Positions 1-10,082 of a DNA stretch of 42,408 nucleotides are shown one piece after another. This stretch comes from an uncultured Nitrosomonadales bacterium (lineage in GTDB: Bacteria > Pseudomonadota > Gammaproteobacteria > Burkholderiales > Gallionellaceae), in assembly GCA_903915035.1 (NCBI GenBank), contig CAIWRI010000042.1, positions 1 through 42,408 of the forward strand, in the 5' to 3' direction. The notes beneath the pieces were generated by a model. It ran no database searches. It was not told the DNA's origin and saw only the letters and a program-made list of their open reading frames with translations. The translations under genes and the position numbers were made by a program. Positions within the stretch are counted from its first letter, which is position 1, and the number at the start of each line of letters is the position of its first letter.

Positions 1-19
1 CTCAATATTTTAAACTGCA

Positions 20-39
20 ATAAAGCTTTTTCGCTTTAT
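20..39 (-). terminator. Probable terminator of the gltX-tRNA transcript
   Basis: A 7-bp stem (ATAAAGC/GCTTTAT) with a 6-nt loop lies just downstream of tRNA-Glu on the minus strand. The sequence after it is only moderately T-rich, so this is a plausible but weak intrinsic terminator. Confidence 0.45.
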
Positions 40-47
40 GTAAAATC

Positions 48-123
48 TGGCGTCCCCAACGAGATTCGAACTCGTGTTACCGCCGTGAAAGGGCGATGTC
101 CTAGGCCTCTAGACGATAGGGAC
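48..123 (-). tRNA. tRNA-Glu (anticodon TTC)
   Basis: The reverse complement folds as a 76-nt tRNA with an encoded CCA end. It starts GTCCCTATCGTCTAGAGG, has the anticodon loop CTTTCAC (anticodon TTC) and a GTTCGAATC T-loop. The acceptor stem GTCCCTA pairs with the 3' strand TGGGGAC, apart from wobble or mismatch positions. It lies just downstream of tRNA-Ala and gltX on the same strand, so the Glu tRNA sits beside the gene for its own synthetase. Confidence 0.96.
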
Positions 124-131
124 AAACTTCT

Positions 132-207
<76 letters not shown>

Positions 208-270
208 CTACTTCGAAGAGGGCGCATTATATTGACAACGACCTTCCTTGTAAAGCGTTATTTGCTGTTC

Positions 271-1662
271 TTACAAAAATCTGGCCATCCGTGTCAGCAC
301 AGTCTCGCGCGAAAACAGTGCCAGCACGGCATCAACCGACGGTGTGTGCGTCTGACCTACCAGCATCACCCGCAACGGCATCGCCAGTTTTGGCATTTTC
401 AAACCATGCTTGACCAACAGTTCCTTAATCAACGCGGCCAATTCCGGTGCCAGCCAGCTTACCTCGGCGAAACGCGCATGAAGCTCATGCAAGGCAGGCA
501 ATACTTCAGGCAACAGATGTTCGTCAAGCAAGGCCTGCTGCGGATGCACATCGGTATAAAACACTTCAGCCTCATCCGCCAGCTCGATCAAGGTCGCCAC
601 ACGCCCCTTGTACAAGGAAATGACGGCTTCGAGTACGGGAGCCGTACTCACGGTTACTCCCCGCGCCAGCAGATGCCCGGCTGTGAGCTCTGCCAGCCGT
701 CTGTTATCCGCCAGCTTGATATAGTGCTGATTCAGCCAGCGCAATTTTTCCGGATTAAATTGTGCAGCCGACTTACTGATGTGCTCAAGGTCAAACCATG
801 CCACGAATTGCTCAACAGAGAAAACTTCTTCATCACCATGCGACCAGCCCAGACGCGTCAGATAATTGATCAGCGCCTCAGGCAGATATCCATCTTCGGC
901 ATATTGCATCACGCTCACAGCACCATGACGTTTGGACAAACGTTCACCATCGCTGCCTAATATCATCGGCACATGCGCATATTGCGGAATTTCAGCGTCC
1001 AATGCCTTAAGGATATTGATCTGACGCGGGGTATTGTTGACATGATCGTCACCCCGTATCACCTGAGTAATACCCATATCCAGATCGTCCACCACCACGC
1101 AAAAATTATAGGTTGGCGTGCCGTCAGGACGTGCGATGATCAGATCATCCAGCTCGCTGTTTTCAAAGACGATGCGCCCCTTGACCATATCATCCCAGGC
1201 AGCAACGCCGTGCAATGGGTTTTTGAAACGCACTACCGGCCTGATTCCTTCTGGCACTGCGGGTAGCACCTTACCATTTTCAGGGCGCCAACTGCCATCG
1301 TAACGCGGTTTTTCGCCGCGCACACGCATCGCTTCACGCATCGACTCCAACTCATCCGGCGTGGTATAGCAATAATATGCATGACCTTGTGCAATCATTT
1401 GTTCAAGCACTTGCTTGTAGCGATCCATGCGCTGCATCTGATAAAAGGGGCCTTCGTCGTAATCCAGATTCAGCCAGGCCATACCATCCAGAATCGCCTG
1501 CACCGATGCCTGAGAAGAACGTTCAAGATCGGTATCTTCAATGCGTAAAATGAAAGTGCCGCCCAAGCGCCTGGCATAGGCCCAGGAAAACAGCGCAGTG
1601 CGCGCACCGCCTATGTGCAGATAACCGGTTGGACTGGGGGCGAAACGGGTACGTATGGTCAT
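271..1662 (-). CDS. gltX: Glutamyl-tRNA synthetase
   Basis: Class I aminoacyl-tRNA synthetase that charges tRNA-Glu with glutamate in the cytoplasm. The 463-residue product has the usual full length for a bacterial GluRS. The N-terminus carries the canonical [19 protein letters not shown] segment containing the HIGH-type signature (HIGG), and the KMSKS-type loop is LSKRHG near residue 242. The start is fixed by the conserved [13 protein letters not shown] beginning; the ribosome binding site is weak. The C-terminal half is the all-helical anticodon-binding domain. It is followed by tRNA-Ala and tRNA-Glu on the same strand. Nothing abnormal is seen in the motifs. Confidence 0.97.
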   Translation of the reverse strand: MTIRTRFAPSPTGYLHIGGARTALFSWAYARRLGGTFILRIEDTDLERSSQASVQAILDGMAWLNLDYDEGPFYQMQRMDRYKQVLEQMIAQGHAYYCYTTPDELESMREAMRVRGEKPRYDGSWRPENGKVLPAVPEGIRPVVRFKNPLHGVAAWDDMVKGRIVFENSELDDLIIARPDGTPTYNFCVVVDDLDMGITQVIRGDDHVNNTPRQINILKALDAEIPQYAHVPMILGSDGERLSKRHGAVSVMQYAEDGYLPEALINYLTRLGWSHGDEEVFSVEQFVAWFDLEHISKSAAQFNPEKLRWLNQHYIKLADNRRLAELTAGHLLARGVTVSTAPVLEAVISLYKGRVATLIELADEAEVFYTDVHPQQALLDEHLLPEVLPALHELHARFAEVSWLAPELAALIKELLVKHGLKMPKLAMPLRVMLVGQTHTPSVDAVLALFSRETVLTRMARFL

Positions 1663-1866
1663 AGAGATGAATAAAAAGCAATGAGGGCAGGCATTTTACG
1701 ATTTTTAACCGCCGCCTGCATCGATAAATAGACGAAAATCAACGCCATATGCTAAATACACCTCCGGCAAGGCAGGTTAGTTCAATACAAATGCATTACA
1801 TTCATACTGCAAAAACCACTGCATTGATTCCGCTAATGCCCTGCTACCTTGCCGTGCCACCATCGG

Positions 1867-2655
1867 TTACGTTAAGTCTGATTCAGGCGTTACGCCGCAG
1901 CATTTCTTGAACTTTCTTCCACTGCCACAAGGACATTTTTCATTGCGTCCGATTTTCAGATATTCACGAGGAACAGCGGGATCCAACACAATACGACGAA
2001 TCGGTGCCCAGAAGCGGTATAGTCCGGCGACACTCTCCGGGATCAGCTTGGATAATTCCTCGCGCTGCTCAGGTGTTGCTATCAATGATTCGTCATCCAC
2101 CGAGATATCCTCTGTACCCAACAGATAAATCGGTCGCAAAAAACCGGCACTAACCGGATCGTCAAAACAAGGTTGCCAGTCCGTACGCTGAAGCTCAATG
2201 CCACTCATAAAGCCATGCGCCCACATTTCACCATCTATAAATTCGCGCGAACTATCTGGATAAACAGCGCTATCGAATAGCGGTTCGCAGGCATCAGGAT
2301 TCTCTTGCAACCGGAAAATAAGGCTACCAAAGTGCCGCATGATCAGCCCGGTAATTCGCTCAAGCTGTGCATGGCAATCAAACGTGGATTCGTCTTTGAC
2401 TGACGGACCCCACACCTGCGGCAACCAGACACTGGAGGCGGGCATGACAGGTGCCGTGACAAGGGCCGTCAAAAAACCATCAAGGCAATCTGGCATCATC
2501 GTTTCATCGGAAATGGTATCCGATAACAAGAAGTTGCCAAGCTCTTCCATTTCTTCATCGGATAGATATGATTGCAGGGGATTCAGTTTTTTAGTCGACA
2601 AGATAACTTTCAGTAATTGTAGTATCCACTTAGCATCCAACCTTTCAACCTGCAT
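1867..2655 (-). CDS. YecA/UPF0149 family protein with C-terminal SEC-C zinc motif
   Basis: About 262 residues. Residues ~30-200 match the UPF0149/YecA fold as I recall it, including LSDEEMEELGNFLLS, the CLDGFLTAL segment and an acidic GFMSGIEL region. The last ~20 residues hold a SEC-C motif (GRNEKCPCGSGRKFKKCCG) with the Cys-x-Cys...Cys-Cys zinc ligand pattern also found at the end of SecA. The molecular role of the family is unsettled; SEC-C domains are thought to bind zinc and ribosomes or partner proteins. I use the first ATG (2655); a TTG just before it would add one residue, and the ribosome binding site is poor, so the true start could be further in. It stands alone between gltX (204 bp away) and a strong terminator. 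Confidence 0.85.
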   Translation of the reverse strand: MQVERLDAKWILQLLKVILSTKKLNPLQSYLSDEEMEELGNFLLSDTISDETMMPDCLDGFLTALVTAPVMPASSVWLPQVWGPSVKDESTFDCHAQLERITGLIMRHFGSLIFRLQENPDACEPLFDSAVYPDSSREFIDGEMWAHGFMSGIELQRTDWQPCFDDPVSAGFLRPIYLLGTEDISVDDESLIATPEQREELSKLIPESVAGLYRFWAPIRRIVLDPAVPREYLKIGRNEKCPCGSGRKFKKCCGVTPESDLT

Positions 2656-2759
2656 CAACTTGTACCAGGCGCCCTGTGAAGGAAATCGATAATGCGGCTA
2701 AAAGCTTTTTTAAGACTGACAGGGCCAATTTGCAAAGCGAATACATCAAAATTTATTTT

Positions 2760-2798
2760 TGACTATAAAAAACCCGCATTTGCGGGATTTTTATAGTC
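2760..2798 (-). terminator. Intrinsic terminator (symmetrical, possibly bidirectional)
   Basis: CCCGC-AAAT-GCGGG stem followed by TTTTTT when read on the minus strand. The outer arms GACTATAAAAA/TTTTTATAGTC extend the palindrome, so A- and T-runs flank both sides. It ends the transcript of the small gene starting at 3097 before the YecA-like gene begins. Confidence 0.85.
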
Positions 2799-2842
2799 CG
2801 TTTTTGCTAAGGAGCCATACCTGTTAAGGCATGATTAAAGCA

Positions 2843-3097
2843 TTAATCCTGAGATTTTCGAACTGAATTTTCGATTTGCAAGCCGGTGCGTTTAATCCTC
2901 GAAACAACTTTAATCACCTCTGCAACTGAAATGTTATTTTGTTCTGCGGCTTGTTCAATTGCAGAAATAACTTCAGCAATCCCTAAACTCTCCTTAGTAA
3001 TTTTTACTTCTTTTTTTACACTTGCCTGATCTCTCAGCTTTTGAATCTTAGCTTCCAGTTCCTTGATAATTTCTTCTTTTGATCTGCGAGCTGCCAT
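2843..3097 (-). CDS. Small basic coiled-coil protein, function unknown
   Basis: 84 residues, not recognised as a named family. The start at 3097 is chosen over an upstream in-frame Met because AGGAG lies 7 nt before it and the product then begins MAARRSKEEIIKELEAKIQKL. Residues ~5-30 form a charged amphipathic helix with heptad-like spacing, likely a coiled coil. The C-terminal half (SVAEVIKVVSRIKRTGL) is helical and basic. The size, charge and coiled-coil start recall small nucleoid-associated proteins such as the H-NS N-terminus, but the H-NS DNA-binding motif is absent, so that is only a guess. It is monocistronic, with its own terminator at 2760-2798. Confidence 0.7.
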   Translation of the reverse strand: MAARRSKEEIIKELEAKIQKLRDQASVKKEVKITKESLGIAEVISAIEQAAEQNNISVAEVIKVVSRIKRTGLQIENSVRKSQD

Positions 3098-3248
3098 GTT
3101 TGTCTCCTGATATAAGGTAATTAATTGGTACGATAAATCATTAAAACTTATCATTTTGTAATTATACATTATCAATTAACCTAAGCTGATAATTATTACA
3201 TTGCACTGCGATCAGCCAGCTTATTTCATCTCATCAGATTCAATATTT

Positions 3249-6200
3249 TCAGATTTCTTTAACCTTGAACCATGCCGCATACAATGCTGGCAAAAACAAA
3301 CAAGTCAGTAATGTTGCAACGATCAGACCGCCCATAATAGTCACCGCCATCGGCCCCCAGAATATCTGACGGGTAAGCGGAATCATGGCCATAATAGCTG
3401 CCGCAGCAGTCAGCGTGATCGGACGAAACCTGCGCACGGTTGAACTGACAATCGCCTCCCAACTGCTTTTCCCCTCAGCCTCATCCTGTCGAATCTGATC
3501 TACCAGGATCACCGAGTTACGCATAATCATCCCGGCCAGCGCGATAAAGCCCAAATTGGCGACAAATCCAAATGGCACTCGAAACACCAGCAATGCCACC
3601 GTTACACCGATCAACCCCAGCGGGGCGGTAAGCAGCACGATGAAAGTACGACTGATACTTTGCAACTGAATCATCAACAGCGTGATTACACCAATCAGCA
3701 TCAGCGGCATCACCGCCATAATCGCAGTTTGACCTTTAGCGGATTCCTCAACGCTGCCACCCATGTCGATATGGTAGCCTTGCGGCAATTTCACACGCAA
3801 AGTATCCAGTTGCGCATCCAGTTGAGTAGACGCAGTATCAGGCTGAACATTGTCCGCCATATCAGCCTGTACTGTCATGGTTGGCTGACGATTACGGCGC
3901 CAGATGACAGCCTCTTCGAGCACAGGTGTGAGCGTAGCCACTTGCGCCAGTGGCACATGGTGACCATTTGCTAACGGGATATCCAGTTCCTCCAGTTGAT
4001 CCAGCAAACGTACATTAGCGCCACGCCACACCACATCGATTAACTGATCCGCTTCACGGTACTGAGTGACTGCAACCCCGTTCAACCAGCCTTGCAAAGC
4101 CTGAGAAATTTCGCGACTTGAAGTACCCAGCGTAAGTGCCTTACCCTGATCTACCGAGATGCGTACATTTTTTACCTTTTCATTCCAGTCAAAACTGACG
4201 TCCTGCAAATGCGGGTTAGCGCGCATCAGAATCGAGACCTGATCAGCAATAACGCGCACCTGCTCAACATCCGCACCACTGACGCGGAATTGCACCGGAT
4301 AACCTACCGGCGGGCCATTTTCCAGCCTCATTACATGTGCATATATATGACTGAAGCCACCTGTCGCGGCAGAGAAAGTTTTTTCCAGACGCGACTTGAG
4401 CGCTTCACGCGCCTCGAAATTTTTACTCAGTACAACGCATTGCGCGTAATTATCACTGAATAGTTTTACATCCAGCGACAAGAAAAAACGCGGAGAACTA
4501 TTGCCGATATAGCAGGAGTAACTGGCGACAGCCGGATCAGCTTTTAACAAGGATTCAATACGCTCAGTATCATGTTCGGTAGCTTTGAGCGATGCACTTT
4601 GCGGCAACCATATATCCACCAGCAACTCCAGACGACTGGAGGAGGGAAAAAACTGCTTTTGCACGCCCTTGTCAAACGCGGTAACCGATAGCACAAACAG
4701 CAAGGCCGTCGCGCAGATCACTTTCCAGCGATTCCGTAAACACCATATCAATAGTGCGCGAAAACAACGGTAAAACGGTGTGTCATAGATGTCTTCACCA
4801 TGACGCTGTGCGTTTGCGATAAGCTTGACAGGGTCTAGCAGTTTAAAGCCCAGATAGGGTGTAAAAACGACGGCGACCAGCCAGGAGACCAGCAATGCAA
4901 TAGTGACCACAGCAAAAATTGAAAAGGTATATTCGCTGGCAGCCGATTTTGAAAATCCGACCGGGGTAAATGCGGCTGCGGTAATCAACGTACCTGTCAG
5001 CATGGGATACGCCGTCGAGGTATAGGCGAAGGTCGCGGCCTGAAATCGATCCCAGCCCTGCTCCATTTTGACAACCATCATTTCGACGGCAATAATCGCA
5101 TCATCCACCAGCAAACCCAGCGCGATGATCAACGCCCCCAGCGAAATGCGCTGCAAGTCGATACCGAAAATCTTCATCATAAAAAAGGTAATCGCCAGCA
5201 CCAGCGGGATGGACAGTGCCACAACTGTGCCGGTGCGCCACCCAAGGCTTAAAAAGGATACCGCCAGTACGATCAGGACGGCTTCAGATAGTGAATCCTG
5301 AAACAGGGAAATCGACTGTTTTACCACCAGCGGCTGATCAGCAACCACATGAACATCCACGCCGGCAGGCAGCGTAGCCTTGATTTGTTTCATTGCAACA
5401 TCCAGATTCTCACCCAACTGAATAACATTGCCTCCCTTATCCATGATGATGCCGATACCAATGGCAGGCTGTCCCCCGACACGCATCATGGGTGAGGGCG
5501 GATCACTCAGACCACGTGATACCTTGACGATATCACCAAGGATCAGATGTTTGCCATTAATCAGCAAAGCGGTGTTGCGTATTTTCTCAACACTGTCGAA
5601 ACCGCCACTCACGCGCAGCCATATCCGGTCGCTGCTTGTATCGACAAATCCAGAAGGAATCAGCGCATTTTGCTGTTGCAGCACAGCGCCGATCTGCGCT
5701 GGCGTAATACCGAAACTTGCCAGTCGCGCAGGGGTCGCATCCAGATAAATTTTCTCATCCTGCACACCTATCAGTTCAACTCGCCTGACATCCGGCTCAC
5801 GTTTCAACTCCCGCGCAATGTTGTCCGCATAATGTCGCAACCCGGCCAGATCAACGCCGTCACCGGTCAGTGCAAACAGACTGATTTGCACATCGCCAAA
5901 TTCATCGTTCGGGAACGGTCCCTGTACGCCTGCCGGCAAGCGATGCTGAATATCATCCAGCTTTTTACGCACCTGACGCCAGGCTTCAGGCACTTCCGGT
6001 TTCGGTGTGTAATCCTTAAGCATGACAAACACCATCGACTCACCAGGTCTGGAAGCTGAACGTAGCACATCTACCCAGGGCGTTTCCTGCAATTTTTTTT
6101 CAATTTTTTCGGTGAGTTCATTTTCCACCTGCAACGCGGAAGCGCCCGGCCAGAGGGTCCGCACCACCATCACCTTGACGGTAAAATCCGGATCTTCGGC

Positions 6201-6311
6201 GCGCCCCAGATTAACATAGGAAATCACGCCCGCGGCTGTCAGTACAATCATCAGATACAGCACCATTTGCTGGTGCGTCAGCGCCCAGGCCGAAAGATTA
6301 GGACCTTTCAT
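3249..6311 (-). CDS. RND efflux transporter permease (AcrB/HAE-type)
   Basis: 1020-residue inner-membrane proton/drug antiporter subunit. It has the RND architecture: TM1 at residues ~15-32, a large periplasmic loop to ~335, six TM segments (~340-540), a second periplasmic loop and a final TM bundle (~860-1015). The TM4 proton relay pair is seen in ALGLLVDDAIIAVEMMV. Ser-rich PGAS and conserved DPV segments are in place. The substrate cannot be inferred. Its start overlaps the adaptor stop by 4 bp (ATGA), so the two are translationally coupled. No outer membrane factor is encoded next to it, so it must use one from elsewhere. Confidence 0.92.
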   Translation of the reverse strand: MKGPNLSAWALTHQQMVLYLMIVLTAAGVISYVNLGRAEDPDFTVKVMVVRTLWPGASALQVENELTEKIEKKLQETPWVDVLRSASRPGESMVFVMLKDYTPKPEVPEAWRQVRKKLDDIQHRLPAGVQGPFPNDEFGDVQISLFALTGDGVDLAGLRHYADNIARELKREPDVRRVELIGVQDEKIYLDATPARLASFGITPAQIGAVLQQQNALIPSGFVDTSSDRIWLRVSGGFDSVEKIRNTALLINGKHLILGDIVKVSRGLSDPPSPMMRVGGQPAIGIGIIMDKGGNVIQLGENLDVAMKQIKATLPAGVDVHVVADQPLVVKQSISLFQDSLSEAVLIVLAVSFLSLGWRTGTVVALSIPLVLAITFFMMKIFGIDLQRISLGALIIALGLLVDDAIIAVEMMVVKMEQGWDRFQAATFAYTSTAYPMLTGTLITAAAFTPVGFSKSAASEYTFSIFAVVTIALLVSWLVAVVFTPYLGFKLLDPVKLIANAQRHGEDIYDTPFYRCFRALLIWCLRNRWKVICATALLFVLSVTAFDKGVQKQFFPSSSRLELLVDIWLPQSASLKATEHDTERIESLLKADPAVASYSCYIGNSSPRFFLSLDVKLFSDNYAQCVVLSKNFEAREALKSRLEKTFSAATGGFSHIYAHVMRLENGPPVGYPVQFRVSGADVEQVRVIADQVSILMRANPHLQDVSFDWNEKVKNVRISVDQGKALTLGTSSREISQALQGWLNGVAVTQYREADQLIDVVWRGANVRLLDQLEELDIPLANGHHVPLAQVATLTPVLEEAVIWRRNRQPTMTVQADMADNVQPDTASTQLDAQLDTLRVKLPQGYHIDMGGSVEESAKGQTAIMAVMPLMLIGVITLLMIQLQSISRTFIVLLTAPLGLIGVTVALLVFRVPFGFVANLGFIALAGMIMRNSVILVDQIRQDEAEGKSSWEAIVSSTVRRFRPITLTAAAAIMAMIPLTRQIFWGPMAVTIMGGLIVATLLTCLFLPALYAAWFKVKEI

Positions 6312-7336
6312 TGCGCAATACCCGAATCAATCAGTTGAATCTTTTCACCACGGGTCAATCGATGCACCCCGGCGCTAACGATACGTTCACCGGCATGCAG
6401 GCCGCCTGTTATCACCGCACCTTCATCTCGATAAGACTTAATTTTCACCTGACGCAGACTGACGCGATGATCCGCTGCCACTATCCATACCGCAGCATGC
6501 ATTCCCTGCTGATAAATTGCCGTGAGCGGAATCAAAAAATCTGTCTGCGCATCATGCTTAATAACAAACTGTACCCGTGCAGTCATACCCAGTGCCGGCT
6601 GCTGTGCAATAAATGCCACGCGTGCAGCATAGCTACGACTGGCAGGGTCAGCTGCATGCGACAGTTCACGCAAAAAACCTGCCACTGGCGCGTCAACACC
6701 AATAAATACTTGCGCAGCGTCTCCCTCATGATACAAAGACCACTGCGATTCAGGTATTTCGATGGCCACTTCCCGCTCACCTGACTGTACCAGGCGCAAT
6801 ACCGGTTGACCTGCGCTAACCACCTGACCGGCTTCCGCCAGAACAGCCGCAATCACACCGTCATGGCCTGCGCGTAGCGTGGTGTAGTCCAGTTGATTGT
6901 CCGCCAGCCCCGCCTGCGCGCTACTTACCTGTAGCGTGACTTCTTTCACATCCAGCGCCGATTGGCTGACAAAGCCTTTAAGATGCAATTCGCGATACCG
7001 CTGCGCATCCTGCCTGGCAAGTTGCAATTGGGCTTTTGCGGCTCCAGCTTGCAATCTCGCGTCGGCCGAATCCAAACGCGCCAGCACTTCACCTGCTTTC
7101 ACCTGCTCGCCGACAACGACCTTGCGTTCAATGATTTTCCCCCCGATACGAAAGCCAAGTTCAACTTCATGGCGTGCACGAACTTCTCCACTATACTGCC
7201 TGTTGCTGTCAATCTCCGAGACGCCGACCAGTTGCGTTAAAGCCGGCTGCATAGTATTGACAGGCACAGCAGTTTGTTTGCCACCGCAAGCGGTCAGCGT
7301 TGCGGCAAGTACGATAAACAAGAGTGTAGATTTCAT
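6308..7336 (-). CDS. RND efflux periplasmic adaptor lipoprotein (membrane fusion protein)
   Basis: 342 residues. The start at 7336 gives a clear lipoprotein signal, MKSTLLFIVLAATLTACGGK, with lipobox LTAC; a longer reading frame from 7435 would bury this signal. The lipoyl/barrel-sandwich domain (VSEIDSNRQYSGEVRARHEVELGFRIGGKI and VVVGEQVKAGEVLARLD) surrounds an alpha-helical hairpin at ~100-150, followed by beta-barrel and membrane-proximal domains ending GERIVSAGVHRL. It links the permease encoded immediately downstream to an outer membrane channel. There is no regulator gene next to it, and the upstream 236 bp up to the hydrolase gene hold no other gene. Confidence 0.92.
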   Translation of the reverse strand: MKSTLLFIVLAATLTACGGKQTAVPVNTMQPALTQLVGVSEIDSNRQYSGEVRARHEVELGFRIGGKIIERKVVVGEQVKAGEVLARLDSADARLQAGAAKAQLQLARQDAQRYRELHLKGFVSQSALDVKEVTLQVSSAQAGLADNQLDYTTLRAGHDGVIAAVLAEAGQVVSAGQPVLRLVQSGEREVAIEIPESQWSLYHEGDAAQVFIGVDAPVAGFLRELSHAADPASRSYAARVAFIAQQPALGMTARVQFVIKHDAQTDFLIPLTAIYQQGMHAAVWIVAADHRVSLRQVKIKSYRDEGAVITGGLHAGERIVSAGVHRLTRGEKIQLIDSGIAQ

Positions 7337-7572
7337 TACCGGGGGATGATGCTTAACAAGGGAATGCAATGTAGTTTTCAAACAGTTGTTTGTCAAACTA
7401 ATCTGGCAGCAAAGGTCATTCGAGACCATCATCAACCTGTATACATCACAGAAAATGACATTTCCGATTAGCCGGCTTCAAAAGATCGTTCTGCCACATA
7501 TCCGGAAAAAACCATTGTCCTGCGAGCTGAATTGAACACAGTCTGAAGCAGCGCCATTACACATTATCCGGC

Positions 7573-8394
7573 TCAATGCATATTCTGTGATACAAAGGTA
7601 CTGAATATTCGCCGGCATTCGACTTGACCGACAATGCAACTACCCTCGTGTGTCCCGCCCTCAATCAGCGCAATTGTCTTGGGTTGAGGTGCTGCATCGT
7701 AGAGTTGCTGCCCCATGTGATAGGGCACTATTTTGTCCCACGTGCCATGAATGATCAGCAGCGGGATTTTGAGTTCAGCCACCTTGGACAAGGAATCAAA
7801 CTTTTCGTGGATCAGAATACCTGTTGGCAAATTATGACTCATGGTTGTTACCACGGCAGGCATACTGGTAAACGATGATTCCTCAATGACGCCGGCCGCT
7901 TCCGGGTGGCGTGTCGCCAATTCGATTGCAATCGCACCACCAAGTGAATGTCCGTAAATGAAGATATGCGAGGCTGAAATATGTTGCTGGTTTAGCAGAT
8001 AATTCCACGCAGACTCGGCATCCTCATAGACTTTGGCCTCATTCGGTTTTCCGCCCGTGCTTTTACCATAACCCCGATAATCAATCATCAACACGTTATA
8101 ACCTAACTCGTGCATCCTTCTGGCATATTCAATCTCTCGCACATAGCCGATATTATTGTCATTACCATGCAAATACAACAGGGTCGGTGCAGTCTTACTC
8201 TCAACCGCTATCCACCATGAGAACAGATCACCTCGCCCACCGCCTGTTCCGGAAGAAATCAAAATCGTATCAGCCTTGAGTCCCACCCTCTCCGGTGTGG
8301 TTTGCAAAGTCGATGCTGGCTCATAAATATAATCATTTTGAGTTACCCAGAACGTGATGCAGGCACCGAGGAACGCAATACCTAAAATTCCCAT
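7573..8394 (-). CDS. Alpha/beta hydrolase, membrane-anchored (Bem46/ABHD-like)
   Basis: 273 residues. The N-terminus (residues 1-18) is a hydrophobic anchor, followed by FxYxP-type YIYEPAS. The hydrolase core shows the oxyanion segment LYLHGNDNN, the strand LMIDYRGYGKS, the nucleophile elbow GHSLGG (Ser ~150), the acid in HGTWDKIVP and the His in EGGTHEGS, so the catalytic triad looks complete. The ordering fits the Bem46/FrsA-like serine hydrolases with extracytoplasmic location. The substrate is unknown. The start codon has a weak ribosome binding site. It stands alone on the minus strand. Confidence 0.85.
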   Translation of the reverse strand: MGILGIAFLGACITFWVTQNDYIYEPASTLQTTPERVGLKADTILISSGTGGGRGDLFSWWIAVESKTAPTLLYLHGNDNNIGYVREIEYARRMHELGYNVLMIDYRGYGKSTGGKPNEAKVYEDAESAWNYLLNQQHISASHIFIYGHSLGGAIAIELATRHPEAAGVIEESSFTSMPAVVTTMSHNLPTGILIHEKFDSLSKVAELKIPLLIIHGTWDKIVPYHMGQQLYDAAPQPKTIALIEGGTHEGSCIVGQVECRRIFSTFVSQNMH

Positions 8395-8816
8395 AAAATT
8401 AACCGTATGTTATTAGTGCGGATGGACAGAAGAAGATAGGGCTTGTTTGCCGCGCTGCCCGTCAGTTGCAAGTTTTGAGTTGCGAACCATAGCTCATAAT
8501 TATTTTCAGTACTCTTGTTCTACTGACAACTCATTGGTAACGGGTATTTTTAAAGTATAGAAGCCTTGCAGTTCACGCCAGCCAAACTGTTCATCACTTG
8601 CACGCGGAAAAAATAAACCTATCCGATTCAGGAAAAACGTCCTGCAGGCTTTTGGAAAGCCTACGCCGGATTGACACGAAAAAAACATTAATTATTTTTT
8701 CGTGTCCATTTCAGGTAAAGGGTTACGCCGCCTATCCGTAGTCACAAAGCAAATATAAATTGCCCCCTGAGCTGCTTCAGACAGCAGACGATACGATAAA
8801 AGATGGCTGGAGGGTC
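8395..8816. other. Gene-free intergenic region with two hairpins
   Basis: No convincing gene. A 60-codon minus-strand frame (8506-8688) lacks a ribosome binding site and any recognisable composition. Two perfect hairpins are present: AGGCTTT-TGG-AAAGCCT at 8646-8662, and a 12-bp stem (GACACGAAAAAA/TTTTTTCGTGTC) with a 10-nt loop at 8673-8706. The second may serve as terminator for the ccm operon, whose last gene ends at 8817, and resembles the CACGAAA-type element between ccmD and ccmE. Confidence 0.6.
8673..8706. repeat. Perfect 12-bp palindrome with A/T-run arms
   Basis: Arms GACACGAAAAAA (8673-8684) and TTTTTTCGTGTC (8695-8706) pair perfectly around a short AT loop. It could act as a bidirectional terminator, or be a short dispersed repeat of the CACGAAA type seen also at 13729-13832. 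Confidence 0.6.
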
Positions 8817-10082
8817 TTATTTCACCACCGTATCAATACTGATTTTAAGTCCCTTCGATCCAGGTTTGACGGATCCTCCGGCGCCTTCCAGATCGCCTGC
8901 CTGCCCCATAGGCGAACCGGTTTTTGATACACGTGCCACGACCACCACCTGCCCGAAACCGGACAGTTTCAGCTGTGGTTGCATCGCCATGCTGTCATCC
9001 AGTACAAAGTCCATCGGCAAGTCCTTAACCTGCTTGCGTATTACCGCAAGCGGCATTTTTGGACCTTCTGCCGCACGCGCCAGGATATAAACCACATCAT
9101 CAGGCGATGCTTGCGCGCGTAGTGCCGGACTCAGTGATACACGACCGGTAATTGCCAAAGCCGGATTTGCGACGGATTTTTCAGACGATTCAGCAGCAGG
9201 CGGGTTCGCAGCAGACAACTTGGCCAGCATCTCTTTTCCGCCCTTTTGCTTAGACAGGAATATACGCGCCTGATTAATACCGTCCTGGATCATCTGAATT
9301 TGCGGATAATCAGCAGGCAGCAGACTGACTAGCTTTTGCCAGTGTGTAATCGCAGCGACATAATCGCCGCGTTCCATATCAGATGAGCCGATCAGCGCCA
9401 ATGCGGTGGTGTTTTCAGGATCAAGTTGCAATGCCTTGTTAATGAATTGAGTCGGTTCGCCCGACAGTGACTGATTATTTTTCATTGCCAGCACATCGGC
9501 ATAACTCGTCCATATATGCGACTCGTTCGGCATCAACTTAACCAGATAGCCATAAGCGCGCACAGCTTCCGTAAAGCGTTGCAACTCGGTATAGGAACGT
9601 GCCAGTATCAGCCAGCCATCCGCATTATCCGGATGTTTGACCAGTTTGGCTTCCAGTTCCTGCAATGCGGCATCTGAACGCAACAAGCTGAACCCTTCAG
9701 CAGTATCTTGCTGCGGCAGCATCGCGCCCGGGTTACCGATTTTCAGATAGAGTGCCACGCTCGCCAGCGGGATTAGCACCATCAATACGATAGCCAGTAA
9801 TCTTGCCGGATTGCCCAGTACGACGACAGGCTGCTCGATGGTTTTAACTTCTTCAAGCAGGCGCACTTGCAATTCACGTCGCCCCTGTTCAAAAGAAGAT
9901 GGCGTGAGCAGTTCATTATTTAAATCTGCTTCCAACTCGCTAGCCTGATCGCGCAAAATATCAAGATTTGCTGCATCACGCAGCACTTTGTTACTGACGA
10001 CTGTCTTGCGCAACAAAGGCCATACCACAAAAGGCAGTGCAACTAACAGCAGTGCAGCGCAAATTATCCAGAATAAGGTCAT
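8817..10082 (-). CDS. ccmI: Cytochrome c maturation protein CcmI (TPR apocytochrome chaperone)
   Basis: 421 residues, the usual length for CcmI/CycH. Two N-terminal membrane segments (residues ~3-23 and ~93-115) enclose a cytoplasmic coiled-coil region. A periplasmic TPR domain follows (ADGWLILARSYTELQRFTEAVRAYGYLVKLMPNE and later repeats), then a C-terminal beta domain (AITGRVSLSPALRAQASPDDVVYILAR). CcmI holds the apocytochrome c C-terminus and hands it to CcmH/CcmF for haem ligation. It is the last gene of the ccm operon; its start overlaps the ccmH stop (ATGA). Confidence 0.93.
   Translation of the reverse strand: MTLFWIICAALLLVALPFVVWPLLRKTVVSNKVLRDAANLDILRDQASELEADLNNELLTPSSFEQGRRELQVRLLEEVKTIEQPVVVLGNPARLLAIVLMVLIPLASVALYLKIGNPGAMLPQQDTAEGFSLLRSDAALQELEAKLVKHPDNADGWLILARSYTELQRFTEAVRAYGYLVKLMPNESHIWTSYADVLAMKNNQSLSGEPTQFINKALQLDPENTTALALIGSSDMERGDYVAAITHWQKLVSLLPADYPQIQMIQDGINQARIFLSKQKGGKEMLAKLSAANPPAAESSEKSVANPALAITGRVSLSPALRAQASPDDVVYILARAAEGPKMPLAVIRKQVKDLPMDFVLDDSMAMQPQLKLSGFGQVVVVARVSKTGSPMGQAGDLEGAGGSVKPGSKGLKISIDTVVK

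Noticed and set aside
3259..3462. 67-codon minus-strand frame inside the RND permease gene
   Set aside because: Out-of-frame shadow of the permease.
8506..8688. 60-codon minus-strand frame MFFSCQSGVGF...
   Set aside because: No ribosome binding site or family, and overlaps hairpin sequence.
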